This document shows positions 12,620-24,800 of a stretch of 64,000 nt of DNA, piece after piece. The translations under genes and the position numbers were made by a program. The notes under the pieces are model-generated. The model saw only the letters and a program-made list of their open reading frames with translations, ran no database searches and was not told where the DNA came from. This stretch comes from Caprimulgus europaeus. Its lineage: Eukaryota; Chordata; Aves; Caprimulgiformes; Caprimulgidae. How positions within the stretch are numbered: the stretch's first letter is position 1; each line of letters begins with the position of its first letter. The stretch covers positions 73,040,223 through 73,104,222 of the forward strand of contig OU015526.1 in NCBI GenBank assembly GCA_907165065.1, written 5' to 3'.

Positions 12620-14897
12620 GCGCCTCTTCTCCCATAACATCACAACAGATACTATGAGAAGACACAGAACCACTATTAGTTTGGGGTCTGTGAGAGTGAG
12701 TTGCTTCCTTTAATGAACGTGCAAAATCAGTTCTTTGAACTTCCCAAATTTGTTGTATGTAACAGAAAAGTCTACTACATATGAAGCAATATAAGCACGA
12801 AATCATGAAACCAGGCACCCAAGGCAGCAGTACCACAATACTCTATACAAACAACTGCATTCATGGAAACTAAACAATAGTCTTCATTATCCACAAACAG
12901 CCTGGCTAAATAGTGCTTTCTGGGATTTTCCTAATCATAACAATAACATCTATTATTTCCTATGGACATGAATGATATTTCACCTTCCCTTTACTGATTA
13001 ATATATTTAACATTTTTTTCATATTTAGTACTATTGCAATCACCATAAAACAGATTTGGAAGAATCAATAGGAAAAATGTTAAAAGTATTGGCAAACACA
13101 ACTCAGAAAACACACCACAACTCTCTGCATGACTCTCTTAGTGAAATTATAACAACTATACAGCCAAAGCTGCAAAAGATGCATTTGAAAAAACAAGAAA
13201 TGTGACTAAATCCTGACTTTAGAAGAAAGGGTTTGAGAGCATTCTCTTGAAAGGTAAGAAATCTGCATAGACTCTGGCTTTAAAGCAAAGATTGAGGGCA
13301 TCCAAGGAATGCATGCTTGTGACTAGCATTAAAAACCAGTATGTTACCTATTATGTTGCCGTGTACGCTGTCACAAACCAGAACAGCAAGTATATAACTA
13401 ACACATTGCCAAGGGATTAAAGATTTACACAATGGATTTTTGTTATTTCATAGCATTATTACTTACTAATCTTACAGCCACACCTTTAAGATCTCAATTA
13501 TAGAAAAAACCTTTAAAGGTGCCTTCCAACCCTTCCATGAAATATCACTAAGTATATTTATGTTCATAAATATGCTTAGAGTTGTATTATTTACTTAATA
13601 ACCTTTCACTGAACAGGCATAAACCACACGTACTTATTCTATACAGCCATAGCTAGGGTGAAGTCAAGGGTTCTCCAAGTCCTGCTTGGGAGTAGCAGTA
13701 CTGTGTAAATGGAAAGTGGGCTTTTAATAGCTCATATGACTGGTTAATGAGTGACATTACAATAAGTCTGCTGCTTGTAAAACCTTGAAAAGTATAACTT
13801 CCTGGTATCTAATATGGAATGCACAGCACTGAATGACAGTGAAGTCAGAGACAAGGAAGAGATACAACAAAAGGTTATTAAGGTAATCTGAAAAAATCCC
13901 ATTAAAATATAAACACATAAGTATAAAATGGTCAAGGTTTTAGATGTCAGTTGCACATTGGATTATTAGATTCTTATGACTATTCTTTAGAGGCCTAGAC
14001 AATGCATTCAATTTAACAGGAAGAACAGTTAGAATTCTCATTGTAAATTAATGAAAGAGAAAGCTTACAGAGCTCCACAGACAAAGCAGTTACCTGCATT
14101 GCCCTGACATCAGCCGCCTTCATCAAAAAAGCAATTTAATTTGTTCATGTGATAAGTATCACAAAAAAGAGTTTCTCTGTAAATATACAAAGTAACTTTA
14201 AAAAAAAAAAAAAGACTTTGCAATGATTAAAGTACAAGACATATAAAAAAGGTGAAACAAAGCTACATCTTGATTTTGAACTAGATTAGAACTAGATTTT
14301 CCAAACAACACTTCAAAGCTCTTATGTAGTCAATAAAGTGAACAGCCAGGTTCTTCATACACCCCGTCTGTCTTGGGATGCATCTAAACTGTGGAGCAGG
14401 TTGATCACTACTCCTGACAAACTTTGCAGTTCTGCTCTGCTCATTGTTCAGCTGTATTCTCCAGAACTGCCTCCTTGTTCCTGTGACTGGTTCTTCTTTC
14501 AAGAAGGAGTGGGGTGTTACACAGGGCTGGTGTGCCCTCTGAGCCTACCCTGAGGTACACACAGATGTGGTCAGAGCATGTCCCTATGGTCAGACTGCTT
14601 GAATACAGTCCCAGGTTTCCCCACTGCTGCAGCATCTGCTCAGAAACTCAGGATTCTGCCCTTTAAAGATTAAGATGCCCAACTAGACAGCTGGACAAAC
14701 TATAAACTTACACACTGATCAGAAAGGTAAGACAATTTAACTAGAAATTCCTAGTCCTGGTACTATTTTAACTATGGATAATGGCTAAGTCACACTTTCC
14801 TACGCTAATGTATCAATTTAATATAGCTATGTCAGAGTGTCAGATCTTAAAACATAACTAATTTGCTCCTGCAATGTCACAGATCATGAATCATTAA
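12620..14897. other. Intergenic DNA, no gene seen
   Basis: AT-rich DNA whose only recognised element is the possible CR1 tip at 13507-13541. Frames are short and unrecognised. Confidence 0.7.
13507..13541 (+). mobile_element. Possible CR1 3'-terminal tip
   Basis: ACCTTTAAAGGTGCCTTCCAACCC followed by TTCCATGA resembles the end of a CR1 3' UTR. It is short and diverged, so a chance match cannot be excluded. Confidence 0.4.
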
Positions 14898-15385
14898 CAG
14901 AATGACAAAATGGCTGAGGTTAGAAGGAACCTCTGGAAGTTATGCTCTGACACCTTTTGAGGGTACTTTGGTGGTGTCCCAGAACCTCTCACAGATCTGA
15001 CACTCTGACACAGTAGATTTCACAGCCTGTCTGGCCAACTTGTGCCAGTGCTTGGTCACCCTCACAGTGAAAAAAGTGAAGGAACCTCCTGTTTTTTGGT
15101 TGTGCCTATTGCCTCTAATCCTGAAAAGAGCCTGATTCTGTCTTCTCTGCACCTTCCCTGCAGGTATTTGTACACATTGGTATGATGCCTCCTGAGCCTT
15201 CTCTTCTCCAGGCTGAACAGCCACAGTTCTCTCAGCCTTTCCTTACAGGAGAGATGGTGCAGTTCCTTAATCATCTTTCTGGCCCTTTGCTGCACTCACT
15301 ACAGGATGTCCATATGTCTCTCTTGTACCGAGTCCACAGCTGGACACAGTACCCTAGGTGTGGCCTCACCAGTGCTTAATATTGG
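14898..15385 (-). mobile_element. CR1 3'-end fragment, inverted
   Basis: On the minus strand the copy runs from GTGAGGCCACACC, through the [26 protein letters not shown] region, to the ATTCTGTTAAT terminus at about 14898. The reading frame is broken into pieces (residues such as [17 protein letters not shown] are visible in one frame and RVTKHWHKLARQAV in another), so it is an inactive copy with indels. Confidence 0.88.
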
Positions 15386-15671
15386 AAGAAGCTGCTACCA
15401 GGCCAGCAGTGGCTCTGTACAGAAAGTGTGAAAACCAGTCACCTTTTCTTAAAGCATTCCACCACAGAGAGGGTTTTTTAATACCACAGTAGATTACAAC
15501 TGTCTGACTTCTCTTGAAAGATCTTTGATCACATTCCCAACCCAGATTTTAAATAAGGTTAAAAAAGTTTGTTCCTTAACTTTATTGTTAACAGCATTAT
15601 AACAAAAAGTTTCTTCCCAATAAAAGAACCTCTAAACTCTTGGATTTGTATTTTGGGTCACCTTATATTTT

Positions 15672-15836
15672 CACAGAATCACAGAATGTTAGGGATAGGA
15701 AGGGACCTTGAAAGATCATCTAGTCCAACCCCACTGCCGGAGCAGGAACACCTAGATGAGATCACACAGGAAGGCGTCCAGGCGGGGTTTTGAATGTCTC
15801 CAGAGAAGGAGACTCCACAACCTCTCTGGGCAGTCA
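15672..15836 (-). mobile_element. CR1 3'-end fragment, same subfamily as the 3.2-5.7 kb copy
   Basis: The minus strand matches the last 160 bp or so of the open CR1 copy: the GCCTGGACGCCTTCCTGTGTGA block, CATCTAGGTGTTCCTGCTCC, GGTTGGACTAGATGATCTTT, and the ATTCTGTGATTCTGTGA end at 15673. It lies about 290 bp from another inverted CR1 fragment of a different type. Confidence 0.92.
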
Positions 15837-17749
15837 GAGTTATATTTTAAACAAATAAATTTAGTAGTCAGAATATGAAGTATATCTAAACCCATCTTCT
15901 AATGTTGAAAGCAAATATTGAAAAGGTCAATTCAATAAAGTTTACATAGACTTTGGTTGTCTAGGGGTCCCTTCTTGATGTCACACACTGACAAGAATCA
16001 CTATTCAATGTGCAGATGATTATACAACCTCTATTTCTGAACTGAACCCTTTGCATTTTTCTCCTCAATATCTTTTCTGAATAACATTGCAAAGTTGATG
16101 GTACCCCTTCTCAATCCTGCTAAAGGAGAACATTTAAAATTACTAGTTACCTTTTATGCCTCAAAGATGGGCGGATAACATTTAGGGAAGAAATAAGTGG
16201 GTTTATGTTAATTTCAAAGGCACGCAGTTGAGACATCAAAAGATCAAGCAATCTGAACGAGTTAACAAAAATTTGTCAAGGAAAAAACTGGAACTCTGCC
16301 TCCCGAGTTCTGACCTGGAGCCTTTAGAACATAAGCTATGACTGTTGATTTTAATGACCATTTATATACACAAAGGCAATGTACACAAAAGTATGCAGAG
16401 TTAGCAATAGAGATTATGCATGATAATATAGCTTCTTTCAGAAATACATTAAGACTTTCTTAAGTTATGATTGCATTGTAGTAACATTTTTTTTTAGGAG
16501 GGGTGGGGGAAGTAGGTAAGTACAATTCTTATGCAAAATACTTTAAAAATATATTGTTGTAGCCATTTCTAAAATTCTTTCATAGACTACCATTTTGCAG
16601 AGGTGAACCAATATAAAAGCAGGAAGGCTAATTCAGCATTGTGAACAAGATACTTATGACACAGGATTTCAGTTTCACTTGAAAAATCCCGAAACGGATC
16701 ATATACTCTTACAAAAGATTGTAATGACTAAGCAAATGGCAGCATGCTTGGAAGACAGTCTCTGCTACAGCTAGCCTGATTTATCACGTTACTCTGACTT
16801 ACTCATTGTTAGGATCACTTTTCTATTGTGGAAACCTCCTCAAGCTTAGGAGACTTTAATAAGTATGTGAGTACTAACTCAATACATAATTAAACTTCCA
16901 GGTTCAATGCTTTTCCAAAACATTTTGGGCAAAGCACAACATCAATGTATATACACTGCAAATATGTAAGGCTAGGGATTCTCATTCATACCCGTATTAA
17001 TTTCTTATTAATCAATCACTTTGCCTTACAGAAGTTCTAACAGGATTCTTGCAAACCGCCATTTATTTTCAGATTTCTCTTAAGTCAGTAAGAGTAAAAA
17101 AAAAAAATTCACAGACTGAATTTGACAATAATCCCAGCAACTAAAATCTTTGTTTGTTGACTTCCTTGTAGCCTAATAATTTAAAGGTTGTGCTCACATA
17201 TTGTTTTACTTCTATTTACAGAAATGCATTCACTCAGCTGTTTTATGACCTTGTGGTGAGGCAAAGCAGCCTTTTACCTGACTTCTCTACCCGATTAAGG
17301 TGGATCTATAACAACTTTGGTTCACAAGAAAGACAACAGGTAGAGAGATCAGGTTGATTTGTCCTGATCTTATCACATTTGTCATCAATCATACCTCTGA
17401 CACTTCATTCAATGAAAAATGCTGATAAGGATACCACATTTCCCAATATGATTTAAAGTGCTCTCTCCCCCAATATTTTGTTCTGTAATGTTTTTATAAT
17501 AAATGTTCAACATACAGCATTTTTTGAGATATATTCACAAGTAAGACATGACTTAATGATGATTTCTACTCATCTCACAACAAGCCTTAGCATGTATCTC
17601 AGCTTCATTCAGCATTTACAGACATTTAATAAGCAGGAAGATCCCTAACTTATCTACCAGTGAAATAGCACAGATTTAACAGAGTTTGACCTCATACGTG
17701 CATTGAAATAAAGATCAAGAGTAATTTTATCCAACCCAAACTTTGTAAA
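15837..17749. other. Intergenic DNA, no gene seen
   Basis: AT-rich sequence between two CR1 copies. Nothing recognisable was found. Confidence 0.7.
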
Positions 17750-18462
17750 GTTGGGGAACGAGAGGCTGGAGAGCAGTCCTGCATAGAGAGACTTGGGGGT
17801 TCTGTTTGATGGCAAGTTGAACGTGAGCCAGCAGTGTGCCCTGGCTGCCAAGAGGGCCAACCATGTCCTGGGGCACATCAAGTTCTGCATTGTGAAGCCG
17901 GTTGAGGGAGGTGATTGTCCTGCTCTACTCTGCACTGATGCGGCCTCACCTCCAGTACTGGGGGCAGTTTTGATCGCCACAGTATAAAAAGGGTATAAAG
18001 CTACTAGGGAGTGCCCAGAGGAGGGCCACAAAATTGGTGAAAGGTTTAGAAGGGAAGACATACGAGGGGAGAATGAAGTTGCTTGGTTTGTTCAGCTTAG
18101 AGGAGACTGAGAGGAGATCTCATTGTGGTCTATAACTTCTTCCTCACAAGGGGAAGAGGAGGGGCAGGTGCTGATCTCTTCTCTCTGGTGACCAATGATA
18201 GGATGAGAAGAAATGGCAGGAAGATGTGCCAGGGGAGGTTTAGGTTGGACATTATGAAAAGGTTCTTCACCCAGAGGGTGGTGGAGCACTGGAACAGGCT
18301 CCCCAGTGAGGCAGTCATGGCACCAAGCCTGAAAAAATTTAAGAATCATTTGGATAACACCTTCAGACACATGATCTGAATCTTGGAATTGTCCTATGCT
18401 AGGACAGGAGATGGACTCAATGATCCTTGTGGGTCCCTTCCAAATCACAACATTGTATGATT
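17750..18462 (+). mobile_element. Older CR1 3' fragment, about 0.7 kb
   Basis: The DNA follows CR1 ORF2 from the [30 protein letters not shown] region through ATTATGAAAAGGTTCTTCACC and GTGGTGGAGCACTGGAACAGG to a 3' end near 18462. The frame is broken several times. Sequence choice differs from the young copies here, pointing to an older subfamily. Confidence 0.9.
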
Positions 18463-21400
18463 TCAAATTATATCATAAGAGGACAGTGCACTTATATTCT
18501 GAGACAAAATTCAGATAATGCTCTCTTCTAATAGATTGCTTTTGGAACACTGCTTCAGAGGTCCCCAGTTCACCTCTTCTATTTTTTCAAGATGTATCTC
18601 AAATGGCATACAACAGTCAACTTCCTGTGTCAAAGGCAGCAAGGAAGTTGCTCTTTTTCCAGGGGCAAGTGTACTACAATTTTTTTTTTCTTTTTTTAAA
18701 GTTTCCTGTAACAACTTCTTGATTACTTAAATTACCATGATGGAGCTGGGATGGCCTGTGGCATTTGTATTTTAATTCTGACATGTAACCTATACCCCTT
18801 CCACTTCCCTGAAAACCATTCTTTGCTGGAAAGAAATTATGTATATGTTAAGTTCCCCCCTCCCCCCCACCAGGTACTCATGCAAACAATAAATAGTGAA
18901 TCTTCAACTTCTGCTCTCCAGGCCCTCACAATACTTTGTCACACACACAAATGACTTCAAAAGTATACTCGTGAATCCAGTAATCCACATGTATGTAAAA
19001 GCTAAAGCCTCTTAAACTGATGATACTTTACTGAGATATGTATCTAGCATAGATGCTTATCAGTGCGCTTACATTTACAGGTCTGGGGGAAAATCCAGCC
19101 TAGCCACTGTAAATAGATTAGAATGGCATTGATTGCCAAGGCTATAACACAATCCAGTGATTTTTTTTCCTAAGAGTAAGCATGTCAAGCATGAAGATTA
19201 AGCAAGGAATTGTGTTTGCCTATCATTTGTTATTATACCATTAATAAGAAGAACTGAAATATTCGTTCACATCTTCCTTGGGATTGAAAGCTTCTCCACA
19301 CAGATGACTGGCAGACTAGATGACTTGGAGGGTTATTTAAAACCCAGAGAAAGTTGTACTGTACCCTGTACCTGATGTCCTTGAATACCATACAGGAAAT
19401 CTGAATGCTCAGCATGGCTCACATCACATGAGCTTGTTACAGTAAGATTCTTTACACAGTATCACATACCAACAACCCTTTCCTTTCCCTGGCAAGTCTA
19501 AGAGGCAACGTTTAAATCTATGGATTATAAACAGGAAGTTTGCCCCTGTGCAGAGAACCAGAGTTAAGCCTGAATTTAAGCCTCACTGAAGTCCTTTTGG
19601 TATCTCACAAAGAAAAAGTCACTCTCAATTTCATGGTTCTATGCTTAAATTCTCATCCTAATTTCACCAGAATATTTCAGAATGAAGGGGAGAGAAAGAC
19701 TGAACATTTGGATTCAGATCCATCTCTCAGTTAAAACTATCTTTTTGCAACTGACAGAAGAATAAATAAAAGAAATTAAAATGGTATCAAGTAGAAGTAA
19801 GATGGGTTGAACTGGAAGAGCAAACAAAAACCAGTCCAAGTAACAAGCATGTGGCACAGAGATATCTTGAGTATAAAAAAAGAGACATTTTATAGGAATG
19901 GAAAAAAGCACCCATGGACAATGCTTAGCACTTGAGAGTTCACCTTGATAGGTTTCTGTAACTACATTTCACAGTGTTTCCCTCACAACTGATCTCCCTT
20001 GAAGGAGAAGAAAAGGTGAAAATATTTTCCTCATTTATACCAAGATATTACAAATAACTGACTAAAGTGATTCTGAAAGTGAACATGAAAAATCATTAAA
20101 AACTTGCATATGTGTATATAGATATATAACCACATGCAAGTATCTCATGGAAAGATATAATGATCACAGACCTACAACTTCTTTGGATAATTACATGCTG
20201 AAAACACTGTGTAATGTATACCATTACATCAAGAAATTGATGTAATTTCAGTGTACTGTTCCTGAAATTCCTGCAAGGAAGGAAGTGAATTTCCTAAAAA
20301 CTTACGCAGCTCATGCTCCTCAAAATCCTTAGGTTGAACCTTGTAAAAATTCTGAAGTAGCATTTGTGTTCTCCCTAATAACTGCCATGCACTTCTGAGG
20401 CAGTGTCTGATATGGCTAATAGGCTCTTTGAAGCAAGATTTGCAGATACTTGTCCAGACAGCTATGTCAATCAAAGATTTTCACAATAAATTAAAACAGT
20501 AGTTCTGTTGCTGTGATGGGCTAAGGATAATAGAGGTGAGGCTCACAGGGAGAGGTATGGTCTTCTATTAGGCAAACCTTTGGGTATGCAATCACAGAAG
20601 ACCAAGTAAAAGGTCACTCGTGTGAATTCACACAGACCGGAAAATACCAGAATAAGATCACTGAGCGTACAAAAATCTCCTTCCTAATGTGAATCTTCAA
20701 TAATGGGGCCAAATGCAAGTTCTGCCCTCTATCTAAAGAGGAATATTAATCTACTTAGGACATGTCCCATCTTCATTAGAATGCACAGACTACTATATGT
20801 AAATGCTTTAATTAGAAAATTAAAGAATTTGCATACAATTATTCACATGCAAAATCTTGTTTATCTGATGAGGTATTCAGGTACAGAAGCAGAAACTGAA
20901 ACTACTGCAGGAGCTTACAACCGAGAAGAAAATATTTTTGTTCCAATATAATTTCTTCTAGCACAAACCCTGCTTTGTTGCTTGGCACATAAGTGTTTTC
21001 AGTGCATTATATGCAGCTAGTTCTGAGGTATTTCTGGAAGTTCATCCATTTTGGAATGTAAATGCGTAGATACATTGCATAACAACTCTTCTCTCTTTCT
21101 CTCTGAAATATCAAGAAATTTTTTTTTTTTTTAAAAGATACATATATATATATCAGTCCTAATAAAACCATCACTAAAAGCATGTTTGGGAAGATCTTTG
21201 CCAGTAAGTCTGCTCTTCTAAAAGCTATCAGCTTAGGTAGTCAGATCAGTGGACTAGCTGCATTATAGTGGAATCAGACTCATGGGACTGTGTCACATCC
21301 TTCCCTTCTAATGGAAGATTAGCAGCATTAGGGAAAATAAAATAACTTAATCTAACAGCCATTACACAGAACAATCCAAGAAAGTACAAAGAGAAAAAGA

Positions 21401-21711
21401 AAGTGTGAATTCAACTGTGACTGGGAAATTATTCATCAACCACCACACCATGGCACAGACTTCAGGTATTACAAACCTCAGAGACAAAAATGAACTCCGC
21501 CAAAATAAGAAATTGTACAAAATTGACTGACTTGCAAACATACAGAACTGAAGAGAGCAACAGTCATTACTCCACCTCTACCTTGTTAACACACAAGGCC
21601 TTAAATAAATGACTTGCTTTTATTTAGTCTTTAACATTATCAGAATCTGCGAGTATATTGAATGTTAGCTAGAAGAAGCGATTCTGCTTTACCAAGCAGG
21701 TTTTTTTATGT

Positions 21712-21823
21712 TTTGTGAGGGATTTTTTTTGTTTGGGCTTTTTTTTTTTGAGGGGGGGGGGGGAAGCAGAGCATTGTTGGTTTTGGGGTTTGCTTGGTTG
21801 TAGGGGGTTTTTTTTGTGATAAA
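21712..21823 (+). repeat. G/T-rich tract with a 12-G run
   Basis: It contains GGG (21718 and 21735), a run of 12 G at 21752-21763, GGGG near 21785 and GGGGG near 21803, separated by T-rich spacers. This gives more than four G-tracts of three or more within about 90 bp. Confidence 0.85.
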
Positions 21824-24800
21824 CAAAAAACAGAATACAAGTATGGTTCCTTGATTTATATAGCTGGTATATAAGTTATTTTTCTAGCACATTATTTTAC
21901 ATTGCAACACTATATAACATGGGTCTTTAGATGTAAATTTTAAGAATAGTATCATACTACATCTTCCAACCTTTACCATTCATTTTTTCTAATGGTGTGA
22001 CTATTTACTAAAGGACACACACATACACACACACGAGATGGCTGTTTCATTGTATTATCAATCCTATCCTCTTTCTATAGTCAAAACAGTTGATCTCTCC
22101 TGCTTGTTTAAGAATGTCTTTGAAAATAAGTTGCCTGCTTAACATCTTGTCTCTCTCGAGTGGAATGTTTTCCTGAAGAGTAAATCACATCACCTACAGC
22201 ACCAAGAAACAGTTTGCTATTTTCTGAGCCAAAGTAAATTTCCTGGATAGCTGCACTTTCTGGCAACTGTATGTTAATGATCAAGAAACATCCTCGGAGG
22301 ACTGTGCTTGGCAGACCATTACTGAAAGGACAGGAGAACTAATAGAAACGTAGTCTGGCTGAATTTTGTTGCCCAAATCGACGGGAAGAGAAAAATGTGT
22401 CATGTTGTACAGTTCTTCTCTACAATATGCACAATATACAACAGAAATTCACCAAAATTTCACCAGACCTTTATGGTGACTGTTTTCATCAGTTTTTCAT
22501 CAGAAGTGAAAAGCTTTAATATCCTTCTTGTGAAACAATTGTGATGCTATTGTCAGTCCATAGCTGGAAGTGATAAATCCTCTGTACTACACAGACCCCA
22601 CATGTTTCCAGATTCATAATGAAACCTTCTCCTTCCCATTATATAGCTATCCAAAGACCTGTTAGATTGGATAGTTGCCATACTGCAACAAATATTTTTT
22701 TTCCTTGTCTGTTAACACTGTTGCAAAGTTTGCTCAGAACTATAGTGAAACTACATGAGTTTTAAAACTAGTATCAGAATACAATATAAATGTCTATATA
22801 TGGGAAGAGTTGATGGGGATGTTTAGAGATGTTCAGAAGGTTTAACATAAAACGCTTTCACTGGAAAAGTGTTAATTAATTTTAAACAAAGTATTTTATG
22901 ATAATGTACTAATATTTAAAAATTTCATGTGAAACCTAGAAGAAATGAAAATTTGTTTGACTGTCAGAAGGCTAGATGAGCACAGAATTTAGTGTACTCA
23001 TACCTACAGCCTGGGACCATCCAGTTTACAGGTTTTGCCTCTGTGGTAAGGAGCCTTAAACATCCAAGTCCAAAAGTTATTGTCTGTTTTCATATGCAGT
23101 CCTTTTTAAAATTCCCCATTAGACAAACAATATTAATGATCAATAACACAAGAATTAGTTAAAATTCAATTTCCTGCACTTTGAAAGTTTAGTGACCTAG
23201 CAAAACTTGGAATATAATTTTAAAGTGGACTCAGCTACTATTATGCACACGGTTGTTTGCAGCACCCGACACTGGCTGTGTTTAGTCATGCATGGCACCA
23301 TAGCCACTCACTAGGCACACAAGACACAGGAATACTACTAACTGCAAATGTTTCCAGCTACATAGAGGCAGAACACTTGCTCTGCAAGAATCTCATCACT
23401 GATGCTCAAGAAACAGATAGCAATGTTTTCTTACTGTTTGCACTACTTGCTCAACTCCACATACGTGGTTTGATCAACATAAGCTATAACCATACATTAC
23501 ACATCAGAAATCACAGGTAACACGAGTTTAATTTCATGTGTGTTTATTATGCAACTTAAAAGCATTTCAGCAACTTCTGTCTACAATTCACAGTTGCAGT
23601 TCACTACACAGTCACCACATTAATCATCATACTTGCACACTGTTTCGCAGATGCCTTAAGGTTTGTGTGATAATTCACACCTAATTATAATTTGTAGTGA
23701 AGTTTTTGAGGGTTATTTCTAACCAACAGTTACAGTGCATCATGGGTTGCAAAAGAATTTCTGAGTCACTATCAGTATCGTGTCCTTACTTGTCACATAT
23801 TGTAAAGACATTGTTTCATTATCTGCTTTGCTGACCTGGCTTATTCAAGCATCTTTTGCCTCTGTCCCATCTGTTCTGGCAAGAAAGGAGTGATCCTTTT
23901 TGATGGCTAAGCCAAGAATTCAGATCTGGTGATAGCTCAGTTTCACGCTGTGAGGATACACCCTCTATCATGACTTAAGAAAACGTTTATGAGATTTTTA
24001 TCCCACGGCAGACAGAAACTGGCCTGTTAGTAATGTTTCTCTTGTTACACATTTTAAAGACAAGTAATTGCACCTTACTCAAACAGGAGGTACCTACAGC
24101 TGTCTTTCATCCTTTTTTACATCTGTGCCTGGAAGGTATGCAACAATACAATTTTATGGTATTATGGCAGAACTCAGTGAAGTCTTTATGCTAACAATTA
24201 ATCCTATGTCTAAGTTAACATATATAAATATATCTTTTTGTGCTATACCTTTCTTGTAACAAAATGCTGTGAGTAAGCATAAAACCGAGTACTATTTTGG
24301 CTCCCTAAGTTTTAGATGTGTGCAGCACGATAACAAGAACACAGCAATTTTTTTCTTTCATTGTTGATTCCTGATTGTACCAGAAACATGGTATCAGTCA
24401 GTTAAAAAATAAGTATAGGTTAGGCTGATAATATTTACAGAATGAACATTAAAGCTCTTATTTTAACCTTAGTAATTATATGCCATTTTCCTGGGTTTAA
24501 AAAAAAAAAAAAAAGGACAGGATTTCAGACTTCTTCCTATTTAAACAAGCTCAAACTCACATTTTCCTCTCCAAGTGCTCAATGAAGCAGGTAAAACCAT
24601 AGTGTAGGACAATTCTTTCATGATTTGTCTGTTAAGATGTTGCACTAGTGTAAGTATTTGCATACTCACTGATCATAAGAAAACACTTTTTCCTTGATAA
24701 TGAAATTGAAAGACACCTCTGGTACTTCATAATATGGTGATGATGAGAAGGGAAGGTAGTGTTATTCTTGGAGTGAGAGGTCTTCAGTGACCCATTAGTC

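Noticed and set aside
11694..12836. 380- and 319-codon minus-strand frames rich in Phe/Ser/Pro/Leu
   Set aside because: They are the translation of the homopurine array, which lacks stops in any frame on the pyrimidine strand. There is no protein-like complexity.
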